Part shown: piece by piece, positions 1-12,321 of the stretch
Layout: every line of letters begins with the position of its first letter
Numbering within the stretch: position 1 is the first letter of the stretch
NCBI GenBank assembly: GCA_950295325.1
Contig: OX485806.1
Location: forward strand, 21,266,001-21,330,000
Source of the DNA: Polytrichum commune
Lineage: Eukaryota > Streptophyta > Polytrichopsida > Polytrichales > Polytrichaceae
Direction of reading: 5' to 3'
Length of the DNA: 64,000 bases
The notes under the pieces: generated by a model
Databases searched by the model: none
What the model was told of the DNA's origin: nothing
What the model saw: only the letters and a program-made list of their open reading frames with translations
Program-made: the position numbers and the translations under genes

Positions 1-760
1 CTCGTTCATCTCATGAAAATAATATTCATGAGATAATGATTCTCGGCACTTAAGAGAATACAGACAACCACTCAATCCCAATCGCACAATGGTTACCATA
101 TCTGCCTAAACTTTACTTCACGTTAAAGGTGGGCAGGCTAGCATCAAATCCTTAATCCTGACTAGCTTTCAAATCTACAGAGGTTTATGAAAACTCCCAG
201 CATCACTCTCTTAGTTGTAAACCTCAGGTCTTGCAATAGCGCATTCACAAACCTTTAGCTCAAATTATAACTCATCCCTGACTGGAACTCATGATTCATC
301 ATCATAACAAAGATGCTTTTGTTGTAATTCTCCCAATGTGATATTCTCTATGCGCTCTCTCTCTCTCACTCTCTCTCTCCATCATCCCGCATGAAATTTG
401 ACTCTCAAGGGTGAGAAACCCTACCCTGCTAATCAGAGCCTAAACGATAATCCAGCATAGCATCGTCGTCGTCGTCGTCGTCGTCGTCCCTGCGTTCTAG
501 AATATGAAATAGGGCAGATTTCCATACCAATCTAAAAGTTGAGAGATTGCATAAATAAAAATTCACATATGCGCCATCATCGAAACTACAGGAATGAAGG
601 AAAAAGGAGTTCGACAATGCGAGCAGCATAGCATCACATCACATGCCCCTGAGGCAAAATTTCGACAATCCAATACTATCACATGTCCCGAACGCACAAA
701 TTTCGAACTCCCGGGAACCAATCAACATCAAAAAAAACAACCAAAAAAATCCCACACACC
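1..760. other. Gene-poor stretch with small repeats
   Basis: No supportable gene. The sequence shows a 10-bp inverted repeat at 8-17 and 25-34 with a 7-nt loop, a CT-rich run at about 349-381, and a CGT trinucleotide run at about 463-489. Read on the minus strand the CGT run would give poly-Asp, but no convincing reading frame surrounds it. Confidence 0.5.
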
Positions 761-800
761 GTAGCGTGATTGATTGACGACAAACCCCAACCCCGGAACC

Positions 801-1232
801 CTAGAAACGCAAAACACATTGCTCAAACCACCATACCTTGGTTCTCCACCTCGAAACGCTCGCGGCCACATCCGAAGGTTCTGGAAATCCACACCAAACA
901 GAAAATAAACAGCGCGACCGGATTGCTCCCAACGCCGAATCGTATGCAAGTATCCCCGGTGCAAGCAACTTCCGAGGCCCCAATTCGCATGTGGCCACCA
1001 TCCCTAGCTGTTGCCACACATCCCGCCCTTGCAATTTTCGCTCCCGGAATGTAAATCCAGCTCGCTCGACATCGCGGAAGCCGAATCGGATCGATTTCGG
1101 GGCCAATTTGGCATCGACAATCTTCGCGAGGGTTGATGCCCTCGGGGGTAGAAGGCTCGCTCTCGCTACCCCGCTCGCAGCAGCACAGGCAAGCCTCAGC
1201 AGTATTTCTGTCCCTGTATTGTACGCACCCAC
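801..1232 (-). CDS. Possible 5' exon of an unidentified leftward gene
   Basis: This is a GC- and CpG-rich island in otherwise A+T-rich DNA. The minus strand is open for 143 codons from an ATG at 1232. Its first 35 residues are rich in Ala, Arg and Ser and poor in acidic residues, as in organelle transit peptides. A consensus donor (AAG followed by GTATGG) lies near 836 on the minus strand, so the real exon could end there. I recognise no family. Open frames overlap on both strands, which GC-rich DNA produces easily, so this may instead be an untranslated first exon or promoter island. No continuation was identified to the left. Confidence 0.2.
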   Translation of the reverse strand: MGAYNTGTEILLRLACAAASGVARASLLPPRASTLAKIVDAKLAPKSIRFGFRDVERAGFTFRERKLQGRDVWQQLGMVATCELGPRKLLAPGILAYDSALGAIRSRCLFSVWCGFPEPSDVAASVSRWRTKVWWFEQCVLRF

Positions 1233-1462
1233 TTAAACATACGTATATATTGTATTTATACGTATAGCAGCAGCAGCTACATGGCTCTTCTCCAAGAGAG
1301 GGAGAGGGAGGCGCCTGTATTGTACACTGTGATTTTTGTATGTATAATTTATTTGTGTACGTATTTTACTTTGGGGTGGCGCGAAAACCAGATGGAGGCT
1401 GGAGAGCGTAGAGTAAGTAGTCTAGTGAGAGTGTAGGGGGAATAGAAAGTTTAATAGGCCCC

Positions 1463-2320
1463 CTATACGGTCGGCTCCTTTTGTTATGCAATGTATGAAT
1501 CCTCCTAATAGGCTTGCCTTTATGAATGTATGTGGTTTGATGATATTATCTACACTAGTGCTACACATTTCATTTAGTTTGGCATTATAATTGGTGTGCA
1601 ATGTTCATTGGAGTCATCTTCATGATTTGCCATGTAATAAGTTAGCAACTTGTCATGTAACAAGTTCCACCTTAAATTTTCTAGTCTTCCTATACGGTGG
1701 GTTCCTTTTGTTTTGCAATGTATGGATCCTCCTAGGAGGCTTACCTTTGTGGAGGATATGTGGTTTGATGATATTATCTACACTAGTGCTACACATTTCA
1801 TTTAGTTTGGCATTAAAATTGGTGTGCGATGTTCATTAGAGTCGTCTTCATACTTTGCCATGTAATAAGTTAGCAACTTGTCATGTAACAAGTTTCACCT
1901 TAAACTTTCTAGTCTTCCTATACAGTGGGTTTCTTTTGTTGTGCAATGTATGGATCCTCCTAGTAGGCTTACCTTTGTGGATGATGTGTGGCTTGATAAT
2001 AATACTTACACTAGTGACTACACATTTAAGTTAGTTTGGCATTAAAATTGGTGTGCGATGTTCATTGGAGTCATCTTCATGACTTGCCATATAATAAGTT
2101 AGCAACTTGTCATGTAGCAAGTTTCACCTTAAACTTTATAGTCTTCCTATACAGTTGGTTTCTTTTGTTATGCAATGTATGAATCCTCCTAGTAGGCTTA
2201 CCTTTATGAATGATATGTGGTGTGATAATACTTATGCAAAAAGGAGTGATTTAGCATGGCATCAAAAATGGTGTGTGATGTAAATGAGAAGGTTGCTCAT
2301 GCCTTATCATATAACTAAGG
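1463..2320. repeat. Tandem repeat, about 228-bp unit, almost four copies
   Basis: Units begin at 1463, 1690, 1918 and 2147 (periods 227, 228 and 229 bp); the last copy is truncated and diverged. Each unit contains a CTATACGG/CTATACAG start, a segment reading GCAATGTATGRATCCTCCTA and a palindrome-like stretch around CAACTTGTCATGTAACAAGTT. No coding potential is conserved between units. The array size and unit length resemble satellite or intergenic tandem arrays. Confidence 0.85.
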
Positions 2321-5010
2321 ACAAAGAGCGATGAGTGCAAAGAGCGATGAGGAGACGAAGCAACAAACGGGGACGACAGTAAATGACAGCAATACGAAGA
2401 TTCGTAGATTTACGGCATTTTCAAGGTTTCGAATTGGCGACGTGGCCTCACAAGAGGCCAGAACCCTGGTTCGCCTCCCATAGACTTCTTCTCGACAAGT
2501 GTCGTAACGAGTGTCATATGTGGTTAATAGAAGTGTCAAATAAGTGTCAAATTTTATTAATGAAAGTTCACATTTAGGTTGTTCATACATTACAAATCAT
2601 AAATGACTTTGCTTGGTAAAATATTACATTCTCATTTAATAGTTATGGCATTATGTAACTCTCAAATAATAGCACGCATTGATTATGATAATCAGTGAAA
2701 GTATTTGCATAAGCCGACTTCTAGTTACCCTTCTCACTTGATTGTAGAGTTCCTTTGGACTAGACATTGTGGGATGCTAAATGCTTGGATTAGGATTTGT
2801 GGCAATCATATTAAAGGGATATGGTAAAACACATATCCTATAAGTTTAAGGCTTGTTCGTCCCAATTCAAACTAATTTGGATCTTTAATTCTAATTCTTG
2901 GGTCAAATATGCTTAAAATGATTCCCAACTTTTCACCTTCAACTTAACATGACTGCCACAAACCTCTAAATGCTCATGGACATACATGAATTTCATGAAG
3001 CTCTCCCCTTTTTGGATGTATCGTGTAATGGCCTTCAAATTGTCATTGCTGCATATATGTGACGCCATAGGTTTTGGTTTGAATTGGCAATTTTCTCGTC
3101 AAATGCATTAATTGAAAGTGTCCAATTGGGTTGGTTGGAAATCTTAGGGTTTTTAAGGAACTTTTAAAATTAGGTTTAAATTGAACTTTTGAATTATCGA
3201 AGATTCTAGCAAATTAAAAGTTTCATGGAAATACATCATCACCTAACATTCATGTTTACTTATCATTACCAAATTTGTGTCATTGGGAACTAAGAAATGC
3301 ATGTTATTTGGTTACTTTTCTTGATCGGACACCTAGATTTGATTGGTGTATGATTAGGTGAGGATCAAAGAACAAACACCATAAAGACACATGTATAATA
3401 GAGATTAACCTATGTCTTCTAGTCCACACTCAATAGTGAACACAATTGGGAGCACCTATGCATTCAATCAAAAACTCAACAAACATGCGCTTTCAACAAC
3501 CATAACTAAGTCACTGAAGATCCTATTTTTGCTAATGCTTTGTCGTTGATTTGCCAATGCAATACAAATATTGTTGTGTAAGTCTAATTGGTAGAAGTCA
3601 GAGAATGTAAAAAGAACAAACCCAGTAACAGTCACATACCTTATATCAGCAGGGAAAATGCTCAAGTTACATCAAGCTGCTTTCCAATGCAAATACCAAT
3701 CACATGGATGTGACCTTATGATCATCAGCATTTTTGATGGATTCCATTCAAGAGAAAATTTGATGAGGAATCTGATGACTTGCCATTTGCCAACAGCCAT
3801 ACAAGTGTTATTTGGACCTACTATGTTTTTTTTTTATAAAGTGGTTCAACACTTTTCGTGCTTGAATCCATGCAACAGTTCCCAGTGGAGAAGGGTCCCG
3901 GAAGTTTTTTGGGCATATTCTGTCAAGATCCTAGTGTTTCCAAGTCCAATCGGTTGATGTTGTAATCTTTCGGTTTTTTCTTTATTAATTTGGGTATATC
4001 CTATAGATTCATCTAGAGTAGAGGCACCCACAACCAATCACTTAAGAGATTCTACAAACGGAAATCTAGATGTGGAGAAATAGAAGGCAGTGCAAATTTT
4101 TTCCATGTAGGAAGGTAGAATCGGAAGGACTGCAAAATTTTCGATATTTTATTCCTTAAATTGGAATTACTATGAATTTTTGAAGCCAAAAGTTGGTTCA
4201 AACATAATACCAATGTCTAGAGTTTGACATAACCGTTCATTCCTCATCAATTTAGCACTAAAAAACGAGGACGTGTGTCATGACACTATTGGTTCCAGCT
4301 TGATCAGAAGTCAATCCCGACCTATTCATGCAAACCAAAAAAATAAAGGAATCTACAACTACTGTACTACCAGTCCTAGGAGCCAATCTCTTATCTTGAA
4401 TTTGATATGAAAGAATAATATGATGTCCGACCTGTTTCAAGGTTTCAACAACAAATTGGAAAAAGAAAGTGGAAAGAATCTCTTCATCTGCAAAAGTTGG
4501 TATACCAGTAGAATGTCTGCAAATTTTATTAACAGTTGAAAGAATGATAACAATATGGAACAACTTTTGTAAGGCACTTCAAGTGCATCATACTTGCCAA
4601 GCTAGCCACAATATTGTAGCCAGCAATCATGGAAATTTCCACTACTGAAGAGTTTGCTGCCCAGGTACAGTGAATTAACAACAACCCACAACTTATCAAG
4701 GCAGGAAATAATGCAGCACCCACGAGCTGATGGCAAGTCCCCTTTGTCGCCTTCGTCTTTGGTAGGTCCAGGAATTCTCCATAAAAATGTGCAAATCATG
4801 AAATTTTAATTCATGGATGCCATATGCAGTCTCGCAGAAAACAAGCTCCATCCATGTAATTCTCAAAGGCTCAGGGTCAAGTCAATAAAAAGGTAATCCC
4901 TGAAACCATGAGCCAGCTGAACAAACAGCACTGGCAACTGATTGAAAATGTGGGACGAAAGCATCACCACAGAGAAACCGTCTGGATAGATAAATATATC
5001 TAATTTTTAA
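2321..5010. other. Intergenic region downstream of the transporter gene
   Basis: No gene can be supported. Only short open frames without recognisable domains occur. A short direct repeat (AAAGAGCGATGAG) lies around 2322-2350. The right end, about 4700-5010, probably contains the 3' UTR of the leftward transporter gene, but no polyadenylation site can be placed with confidence. Confidence 0.5.
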
Positions 5011-8000
5011 TCAACCAACATAGGCACGATCATCTGCTGCATGCACGAGTAGGGTGCTGCTGTCTACAGGTGCTTCAGTGCGCGGGGTTTCCATTTTCTT
5101 GTACACAAACTGTGAACCGGCTGATAGGAGGAGAAGCATGGCAATCACACATCCACCTGCAAAAAGGAAGAATTCGTTTGCCTTCGAGAGCCTGTTACCA
5201 ATAATCGCCACGAGTGCCACAGTCACAAGGTTCCCTGCTCAACCAGCCACAAAGCAGGTGAGTATATCGTAACAATGCAATCTATCCCTTCACCAAGAAA
5301 AATAAAATGTTGTTGAGGGTTACTTCAATTTCAGTCATTTTTCAGAAAAGTGAACCTTATTGACAAAGCTTCATTTCTATTGAGATTCCCTGATTCTATA
5401 AACGGGGAGATCTGACCACTAGTTACAGATGAGGTGGTTGAGTTTGAGAAATAACCAGTTCAAGGTTAAGACTTTAGGCAAATCGCCAATCATATTAGAG
5501 GAATCTATAGAATAAACCTTAGATTATTGAAGAAAAACCAAAAGATATCAGCATATAACCAGTTATACTTGAAACACTTGGATCTCAACCAATTTAGCCC
5601 AAAATCTCCCGAGACACTGCTCCAATTGAGAAAATAAGTTGAAGTTGGGGTGGAAATACAGTCAAATACATGAAGGAATCCAGTGTCCAATTCTATGCAG
5701 TATCTGGTGCTTTTAGCCACCGTGTCAATGCAAGATTCTTTCTTTCAAATTATGTGGACCATGAGTTAGTTGTGAGTCTTAGAACACAATTTCATTAAAT
5801 AAAACCTTATGATAGATTATTTATATATAGTTGCAATCAAAATCTTTTACATGGTTTTCCGGATGTTTTATTTAGGTTTCAACCAATGGGTGCCATCTTG
5901 AAGTGAATAGTAACAACTTTTCTTTGTAAGATGAAAAGTTACTTGTTTCAATAAGACACCTATAATTTGAATGTTGGGTGGTTAGGGCAGAACTAAGAGC
6001 GGACACCAGAAAGATACCTGTTTGAAAGAGATTGAACTATGTGCTCAAAATTTGTTAACCATTCTAAGCTCAGTAGTCAACATAAAAGGGGGGGGGGTGG
6101 TTAAGTGGCCTTCTTAACAATTAGAGATTAGCTCCAAACCTTTCTGGAATTGATCATGGCTTCAGAAATTTCAACCTAGAGAATCTGTGGTTGGAGAAGC
6201 CATGGTCACAGATTTACACAAAAATTTCAACCTACAAATCCAAGTAGTATAAGGTAGCAAACAGAAAAAAGTAACAAATAAGGCCCATCTACCTTAATAT
6301 GAACAACATTTTAGCATTGAAGTACCTGCTGATACAGTGAAGAGCCATGCTGACTGGACAACAGCTTTCATGGAATCAGGGGCCTGGGAGTACGCAAATT
6401 CCAGACCAGTAATACTGAACATGATTTCTCCGGCTGTGATGACAATATACTGGGGAGTTTGCCACAACATTGACAGCTTTTGTCCAGATGCTGCACTATT
6501 GTCAATGGCTATCTGCAGGAGGCCTGAGCAGAGGAATGCAACAGAACTAAGAACCATGCCAACCACCATTCTTGGAATGGGGCGCAAGTTGAAGCCACGT
6601 TTCTCAAGAAACGGATAAATGATTTGGTCAAACAATGGGATCATAACCAGAATCAGCACTGGGTTGAGAACCTGCACAGAACAAAAACCAAAAGCAAATT
6701 AATGACACCTTCAAGTTAATGACCCTAGATTCAACATAAGCTAACTTCTCTTTTGTTAAAATGTTCAAATCTAGATCCCACGAGTAATTTTAGACAATAT
6801 TGATACAGCCTGGTTGATTTTGTCTCAGCTGCAGGGACAACAAAGGAGGTCTTTGGCAGTTAAGCTTGACTCAAGAACAATTAGAAATATCCAAGAATAG
6901 TAAGCACCCCTTATTCTCCCATGTTTGGAAGTTCTCGGTGCATGCTTGGAGGTAGTGTGGAGAAGGTTCAACAGAGAATATTCTATATTGGTTCTTTGAG
7001 AGTGAAACTCATTTTGGCATGCCAGTAGGTGCTGAATTGAATTTGGCCCTCAATGAACCAAAATAGGTTGCTCTATTTCAAACTCAAACACTACCTCCAA
7101 GCATGAATCACAAGTGGAAAGAAATTAACAATATTGTTTGCAGAACAACCAATAGAATATCATAGGGGACCAAAGCCCAACAGAAAGTAATACAACCAGT
7201 GGCTGATCATCAGCATTGACTAAGAAGGTGGGTCAGTGTTTCATAAACCTGCATTTGATCTGGTTGGATGGTAATATTGAAAAACCAAGGAACACGGCCA
7301 TCAAGATCACTAGCTTGGAAGACCCACTTTGAGGATTGTTGGTCAAAGAGGGACCAGAAGAGTGGAGTTGGGAGTAGCAATACAAGAACACGCATCAGCC
7401 CTTTCACATCCTCAACAACCGATGAGCTGTGCTTTGCTTTGGCACAGTCCAACCAATGTGCACCTTGTCTTGCACCACCCCGCAGTTTGATGGCATCCAC
7501 AACAACCGAACCAACCTCTGAGAACACATTGCCCTCAGGAGGACGATCAACATATGTTTTGCGGCCACACCAGAAGATCAGCAAGGCAAACATCATGAGC
7601 ACGGCGGGCACCGCGAATGCAATTGCATATGAGAGGTCGGCCCGTAGCACCGGTGTGAGGATGGTGGACAGAACTGACCCTGCGTTCACTGCAAAGTAGT
7701 ACATGAGGAAGAATTGACGGTGGAGTCGCTCCTTTTTAGGCCCGTCAGGAACTGAGTACTCTATTTGGTCACCACCAAACGCGGCCATACAAGGCTTAAT
7801 GCCACCTGTCCCAAATGCTATTAATGCTAGGGCACCTGCTGTTGACCAGAAGAGTGTCCTTCTCGTGCTTGGATCAGGTTCAGGAACAGCCGAGAGGGCC
7901 ATCAACCAGTTTCCAATACTATAAACCACTGACAAGTACAACACAGTGCGGTATTTTCCCTGCACATCCAACAAAGCTTGAACTATTAGCAGTTGTTGGA

Positions 8001-10623
8001 GACTGCTCTTTTGAAATGACAAATAAAAGATTTGCAAGGGTGAATATACACTAGGATCCAAGATCAAAGATACTCCAAATTTGAGGGACCTTATTTAGTC
8101 GGAGAGCAATTATGCTCCACAATTGAGGCATCCTATTGGTTGGAAGCAATAATTTGGACCCAAGGACTTTACACTAGGGTCCGGGTCCAAGATATGAAAA
8201 ATTGAAGTGGTGCTAATGTGGCATCACTTTCCTGCCACATCTTGATTGGTCCCCACTCAAGAGAATACTCCCCCTAGTTTGAAAATCCAATCTCCTAGAT
8301 TGGGTCCAATCTTGAGTCTGTACTTAAGGTCCATTAAGGGATGTTTTGAACCCCACGTCTCTTACCTGTACCCTAATGTATACTGTAGATATCAGTAACC
8401 AGAGAACAAAAGACCAATATCAAGAAATTGATCCAGGAATCAAAGAGTTGCATACTCCATACTCAAATATATTCTAGCGTTGAAGCCGGGGGGGTAATCA
8501 AAACCACCAGTGAACCAAAAAAGAACAGAACATTCAGCAATAGTCAAATGGTAAAAAATCATTCAAAGACCATTGACAACACTTGGGAACAGCCGAGAGG
8601 GCTATTATCCAGTATCCAATACAATAAACCACTGACCAGTACAGCACAGTGCAGTATTTGCCCTGCACAATAATCAAGATTCGACTCCTTAGCAGTTGCC
8701 GAAAACTGCACTAATTGACAGATGAAAGGATTGTACATATCATATTGTCAACAACAGTTACAGATATCAGTAGCAAGAGAACAAAGGACCCATATGAGGA
8801 TACCAATCCAGAGATCAAAGAGCTGCTTACTCAAATAGGACACAAGCAAGAAACAGAGATCAAAATCACGAATGAATCTCATTTCTCAATATTCTGTCAG
8901 AACTTCCCATTTTTTATGTTGATGAGCATTCCAATGGACTCCATTGTGTTGTAGACTGTCTCACCACCAAACACTTCTTGGCCACTTTCCATTCAAGCAT
9001 GACAAGATCAAGAAAGGTTCACTTTACCTTCCTTGAACCCTTTTAATGTTGAAGTATACACTCATCTTCCAATCCCTACACCTGACTGTTGTGAAGGAAA
9101 AGTGTAATGATTGCAGCATATGCTCTCTAAGTGGGCAAATTCAGCTGCCAAAAGATCATATTGTATCACAGAAACACCAGTACTTGTTCAAGGCATCACA
9201 GGGCAAACTGCAGAAGATTGAGTTGTGCTGGCAAGGATGATAACTAGCGAGACAACAACCATTGACAAAGAACCGAAACTTTGTGGCTGGGATCGTCCAA
9301 CTCTACAAGATTGATCAAATCATGGGCATGGCATGCAATGGACTGAATCCTACATCTGCATACACATAAAAGCAAACCTGTACACTAAACATCAGCCCTG
9401 TAATAAAGTTATCCTCTCACTCAACATGACTATTCACTGGAAGTTGGTCGTTTTGCACACAACACCTTCCATGTTTGTTAAGTTTTCAGTGCATGCTCGG
9501 AAGTAGCATGGAGGTTTGAACAAAGAACAATCTCTGTCGGTTCATTGAGGGTCAAACACATCGTGGCATGCCATGAGCTGCTAAAAGAGTTTGACTTTGA
9601 TAAACCAAAATAATTTGATTATAATTCAAATTCAAACACTACCTTCAAGCATACACCATCACAATTGAGAAGAAAGTATTGATTTTAAATGCAAAAGATC
9701 CGCTGATAAATCATAGGGGATCATCAACTCCCGACAAAGGCTATTGAGTTGAACGATAAACTTTACTGTTCCCAAATTCAAACAAGAATATCCACCCCTG
9801 AATTACGAGGTTGCAAAATTCCACCCAATGAATTGCTACACAAAAAGATGTCACCTTGTCATTCCAAGATGTGCAAATCAAAGGAGTTGTAAAAAGAGTG
9901 TTTACCCAGTAGCAGTCGCTCATTTAAGCATGCCAAGAGGTGCTAAACTGAGTTACACCGTTATATGAACCAAAATAAGTTGATCTTTCATTCAAATTCA
10001 AACACTACTACCTGCAAGCATGCACCATCACAAGTGGAAACAGAGTAATGATTTTGTATGAAAAGGATCATAGGGATCGTCAACTCTCGATAAAAAGTCC
10101 CATCAAGTTAAAGGATAACCTTTAAAGTTCCCAAATCTAAAAAAGAAAAATATATTGACCCCTGCATTACGAGGTTGCGAAATTACACCCAACGAAATGA
10201 TATGTGAAAAGATGTCACCTTGTCGTTCCAAGATGTGCAAATCAACAAAAGGAGTGATAAAGGAAAAAAAAGTGTTTCACTTGAGCTTACCCAGTAGCAG
10301 TCGCTGATGAAAGCACCCAGGAGCGGTGTGGCGTAGCATGCCACAATGAAGAGGTGTACGAGCTCGGTGGACTCGTTCTCGCTCAACCGGAGCCGCTGGA
10401 CGAGGTAGAGTGCCAGAATGGTCTTCATGCCATAGAAGGAGAAGCGCTCACAAAACTCATTCCAAACCAAGTACTTGATACTGCTGGGGAACGCGCTCAA
10501 GTAGCCCCCTCCCCCGCCCCTCTCGCTCGCCAATTTCTCGTTTCCTTTCAACAGATGCACATCCTCCTCACCCGGTGCTTCTATATAGGGACCGCTCCGC
10601 TGCTCTTGCGTGTCATCTGCCAT
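5011..10623 (-). CDS. Proton-coupled oligopeptide transporter (POT), SLC15-like
   Basis: The model has four exons: 10291-10623, 7249-7959, 6326-6671 and 5011-5234, joined at GT-AG sites. They total 1614 nt, giving 537 residues; intron phases agree at every junction. POT-family proteins have about 12 membrane helices and import di- and tripeptides with protons. The proton-coupling motif ExxER is present (NEFCERF, Glu56, Glu59, Arg60), followed by hydrophobic helices. FDQQSSKW lies near residue 316, then IQPDQMQ and a GLEFAYSQAPDSMK segment. These last three features are typical of metazoan/fungal SLC15 transporters, whereas plant NPF proteins read differently here. A long Asp/Lys-containing loop separates the two helical halves. 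The acidic N terminus (about 45 residues) is followed by a Gly run. Intron 1 (2.3 kb) carries MITEs and two relic exon fragments. The start is the first ATG of exon 1. Substrate is inferred from the family only. Confidence 0.9.
6941..7105. mobile_element. MITE with perfect 18-bp terminal inverted repeats
   Basis: The ends are CATGCTTGGAGGTAGTGT at 6941-6958 and its exact reverse complement at 7088-7105. The 165-bp element sits in intron 2 of the transporter gene. It has no coding capacity. Related sequences occur at about 9491-9653, 9960-10035 (right half only) and 32443-32535, sharing inner motifs such as ATTGGTTC and CTCATTTTGGCATGCCA. The superfamily is not clear because no certain target-site duplication is visible. 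Confidence 0.75.
8586..8668 (-). pseudogene. Relic copy of the 5' part of transporter exon 2
   Basis: This intron segment reads on the minus strand as GKYCTVLYWSVVYCIGYWI and onward to LSAVP. It parallels the start of genuine exon 2 at 7886-7959 (GKYRTVLYLSVVYSIGNWL). A CTGCAC-like acceptor remnant precedes it as in the real exon. It is a local duplication of the intron 1/exon 2 junction, about 700 bp upstream of the real exon in the direction of transcription, and is short and diverged. Use as an alternative exon cannot be excluded but is unlikely. Confidence 0.75.
9491..9653. mobile_element. Degenerate copy of the CATGCTTGGAG MITE
   Basis: Left end GCATGCTCGGAAGTAG and right end CTACCTTCAAGCAT form an imperfect inverted repeat. 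The interior shares motifs with the copy at 6941-7105, including a GGTTCATTGAGGGTCAAAC-like centre and AAACCAAAATAA. It lies in intron 1 of the transporter. A separate right-half fragment lies at about 9960-10035. Confidence 0.6.
9899..9923 (-). pseudogene. Relic copy of the 3' end of transporter exon 1
   Basis: The minus strand reads SDCYWV followed by intron-like sequence, matching the real exon 1 end (ISDCYW with donor GTAAGC at 10290) and the first part of its intron. The intron sequence just downstream is also duplicated (compare about 9741-9923 with about 10100-10310). The relic keeps a GTAAAC donor-like site. It indicates a local duplication of roughly 380 bp around the exon 1 donor. 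Confidence 0.7.
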
Positions 10624-10666
10624 ACTTGCCTCCTTGACCTAAAACCCAACTCAAACCTCACCTCTT

Positions 10667-11050
10667 TCACCAATTCTGTCCCCTAACCCCAAGTTCTTCC
10701 AAATCGACACCGAATCCTCACCTTCCACCTAACCAAACCACAGTCTTCAAAGGAACAACCTAATAACCCAAATCCCAACTCAACCCAGTGACTCTTTCAC
10801 CAAATTCCCTTGCCCTAACCCCAAATTCCTTCAAATCGACGCACCTCAGTAAAAACCCAACACAGGATCGTCACCTTCCGACGAACCAAACCACAATCTA
10901 CAAAGAAATAACCCAATAAACCAACCACTTTTTGACCAAATCTCCTCTGCCAAGCCCCAAATTCCTCTAAATCGACACACCCGGGCACAAACCCAACACC
11001 CAATCCTCGCCTTCCACTTAATCAAACCACAACCTACAAGCAAACAAAGA
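10667..11050. repeat. About 130-bp tandem triplication just upstream of the transporter start
   Basis: Three diverged copies begin near 10667, 10796 and 10928. Each runs CACCAAATT..., CCCTAACCCCAAATTCCT, CAAATCGACAC, then CCTTCCACNTAANCAAACCACA. The first copy begins about 44 bp before the transporter ATG (10623), so the array probably covers its 5' UTR and proximal promoter. No upstream ORF is conserved between copies. Confidence 0.7.
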
Positions 11051-11149
11051 ACTCAATAACCACTAACCCAGAAAACAAATTTCGATCTTTCGGAGCGCAA
11101 AGTCGATCACCCCACCTCGTCGCGCCTTGTGATGATGGTGAGCTCCCAA

Positions 11150-11650
11150 ATGCGTGGAACTCCGGAGCAATGCTTTGCTCTTCCTTGTCTGTTTGTTTCC
11201 TTCTTTCTTTCTTTTTCTCTCTCTCTCTTCTCTCTTCTTCCTTCACAACATACGAAGAGTTGAAGAGTGACTTAAAGTTAACCCTATTCTAGGTGCGGAT
11301 AGATGCCTTCAAGCGCAGGAGGATCATCATCAGTTGGCGCATTCGAGCGGTCCACGAAGAAGCTGAAAGCAACACGCAAAGCGAGGAAAGATGTGCAATG
11401 CGGGCGACTAGAGAAGCAGCCAAGCCAAGCAAGGAAGCCGCCTTGGCGTATGTATGTATGCAACTCGAAGAGACTCGGAACAGGGGGGAGACGGGAGATG
11501 ACGGGTCAGAGACGGGTGATGAAGGATAGTGACGGGTAATGACGGGACGGGACGGGACGGGACGGGCGTGGAAAGGCAGTGACGGGGGGAGCGAACGATC
11601 GTTGGATGAATCTTCGTGACCGTAGGATCTGGTGTCCACACTGAGCTAGG
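11150..11650. other. GC-rich island with a GACGG pentamer run
   Basis: The stretch is richer in G+C than its surroundings and contains a pyrimidine-rich block (about 11180-11240) and five tandem GACGG units at about 11541-11566. Short open frames overlap on both strands and none shows a recognisable domain. It may be an untranslated first exon or promoter island; I do not call a gene. Confidence 0.35.
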
Positions 11651-12218
11651 CTGGAATCTACGACTGCCACGCTAAATTAAGTGACATTGTGGGCCATTGT
11701 CTCTGCAAAACAATGAGGTTTGTGTTTCTGAAGAGTCTTTGAGGTAATCACTTCTAAATAGGGAGAATTGAAAGTATAGAGTGTTCACTTCTTATATATA
11801 TATAGAAAAAATGGGACCATAAATTAGTGGTGCCTCACCACTTCTTCTTTTTGTGACAAGTCTGAATAGGAGCCTTGGATACATGCTTATCACTGTCCGG
11901 GGAGTTTTGCAGAGAAAACGGCTAATTGCCGAGCTTTCTGGAGGTGGCTTGGATTTTTCAATTTTTACCTGGAAGTGGGCCTAGAGAGTGCAAAATTTAT
12001 CGGTTGGTAGCCCCCATTTCCTAATGTATTTAGGCAATTAGCCGACATTTGTTTCTTCATTTATGCAATTTCCGAAAGGTCTAAAGTGGGGCCGGTTATA
12101 TATTTTGGTGGTGGATGTGTCATTGTCATTTATTCTTTCTTTCTTTTTCAAGTGTTTAGGATTAAATAATGTGGGCATTCACTCTCCATTTTTTTTCGTC
12201 TAAATAGTATCCTTAGCA

Positions 12219-12229
12219 GGAGTTGAACC
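12219..12229 (-). other. Isolated Pol III B-box-like motif (tRNA-like relic)
   Basis: The minus strand reads GGTTCAACTCC, close to the tRNA T-arm/B-box consensus, and the flanking bases can form a short T-stem. No complete cloverleaf can be drawn. It may be a fragment of a tRNA-derived SINE or chance. Confidence 0.2.
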
Positions 12230-12321
12230 TACCATATTAGGGCTAAGGATTTAGCCTTCGGAAAATACAAGCACCACAAAAGGGTCCAAGTATTATCCGG
12301 AGGCTAGTTAGTATTGAAAAA

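Noticed and set aside
463-489. Poly-Asp-coding exon on the minus strand
   Set aside because: The frame is short and made mostly of a trinucleotide microsatellite, without other coding signs.
7268-7699. Plus-strand ORF of 143 codons
   Set aside because: It is the antisense shadow of transporter exon 2, which has recognisable POT motifs on the minus strand.
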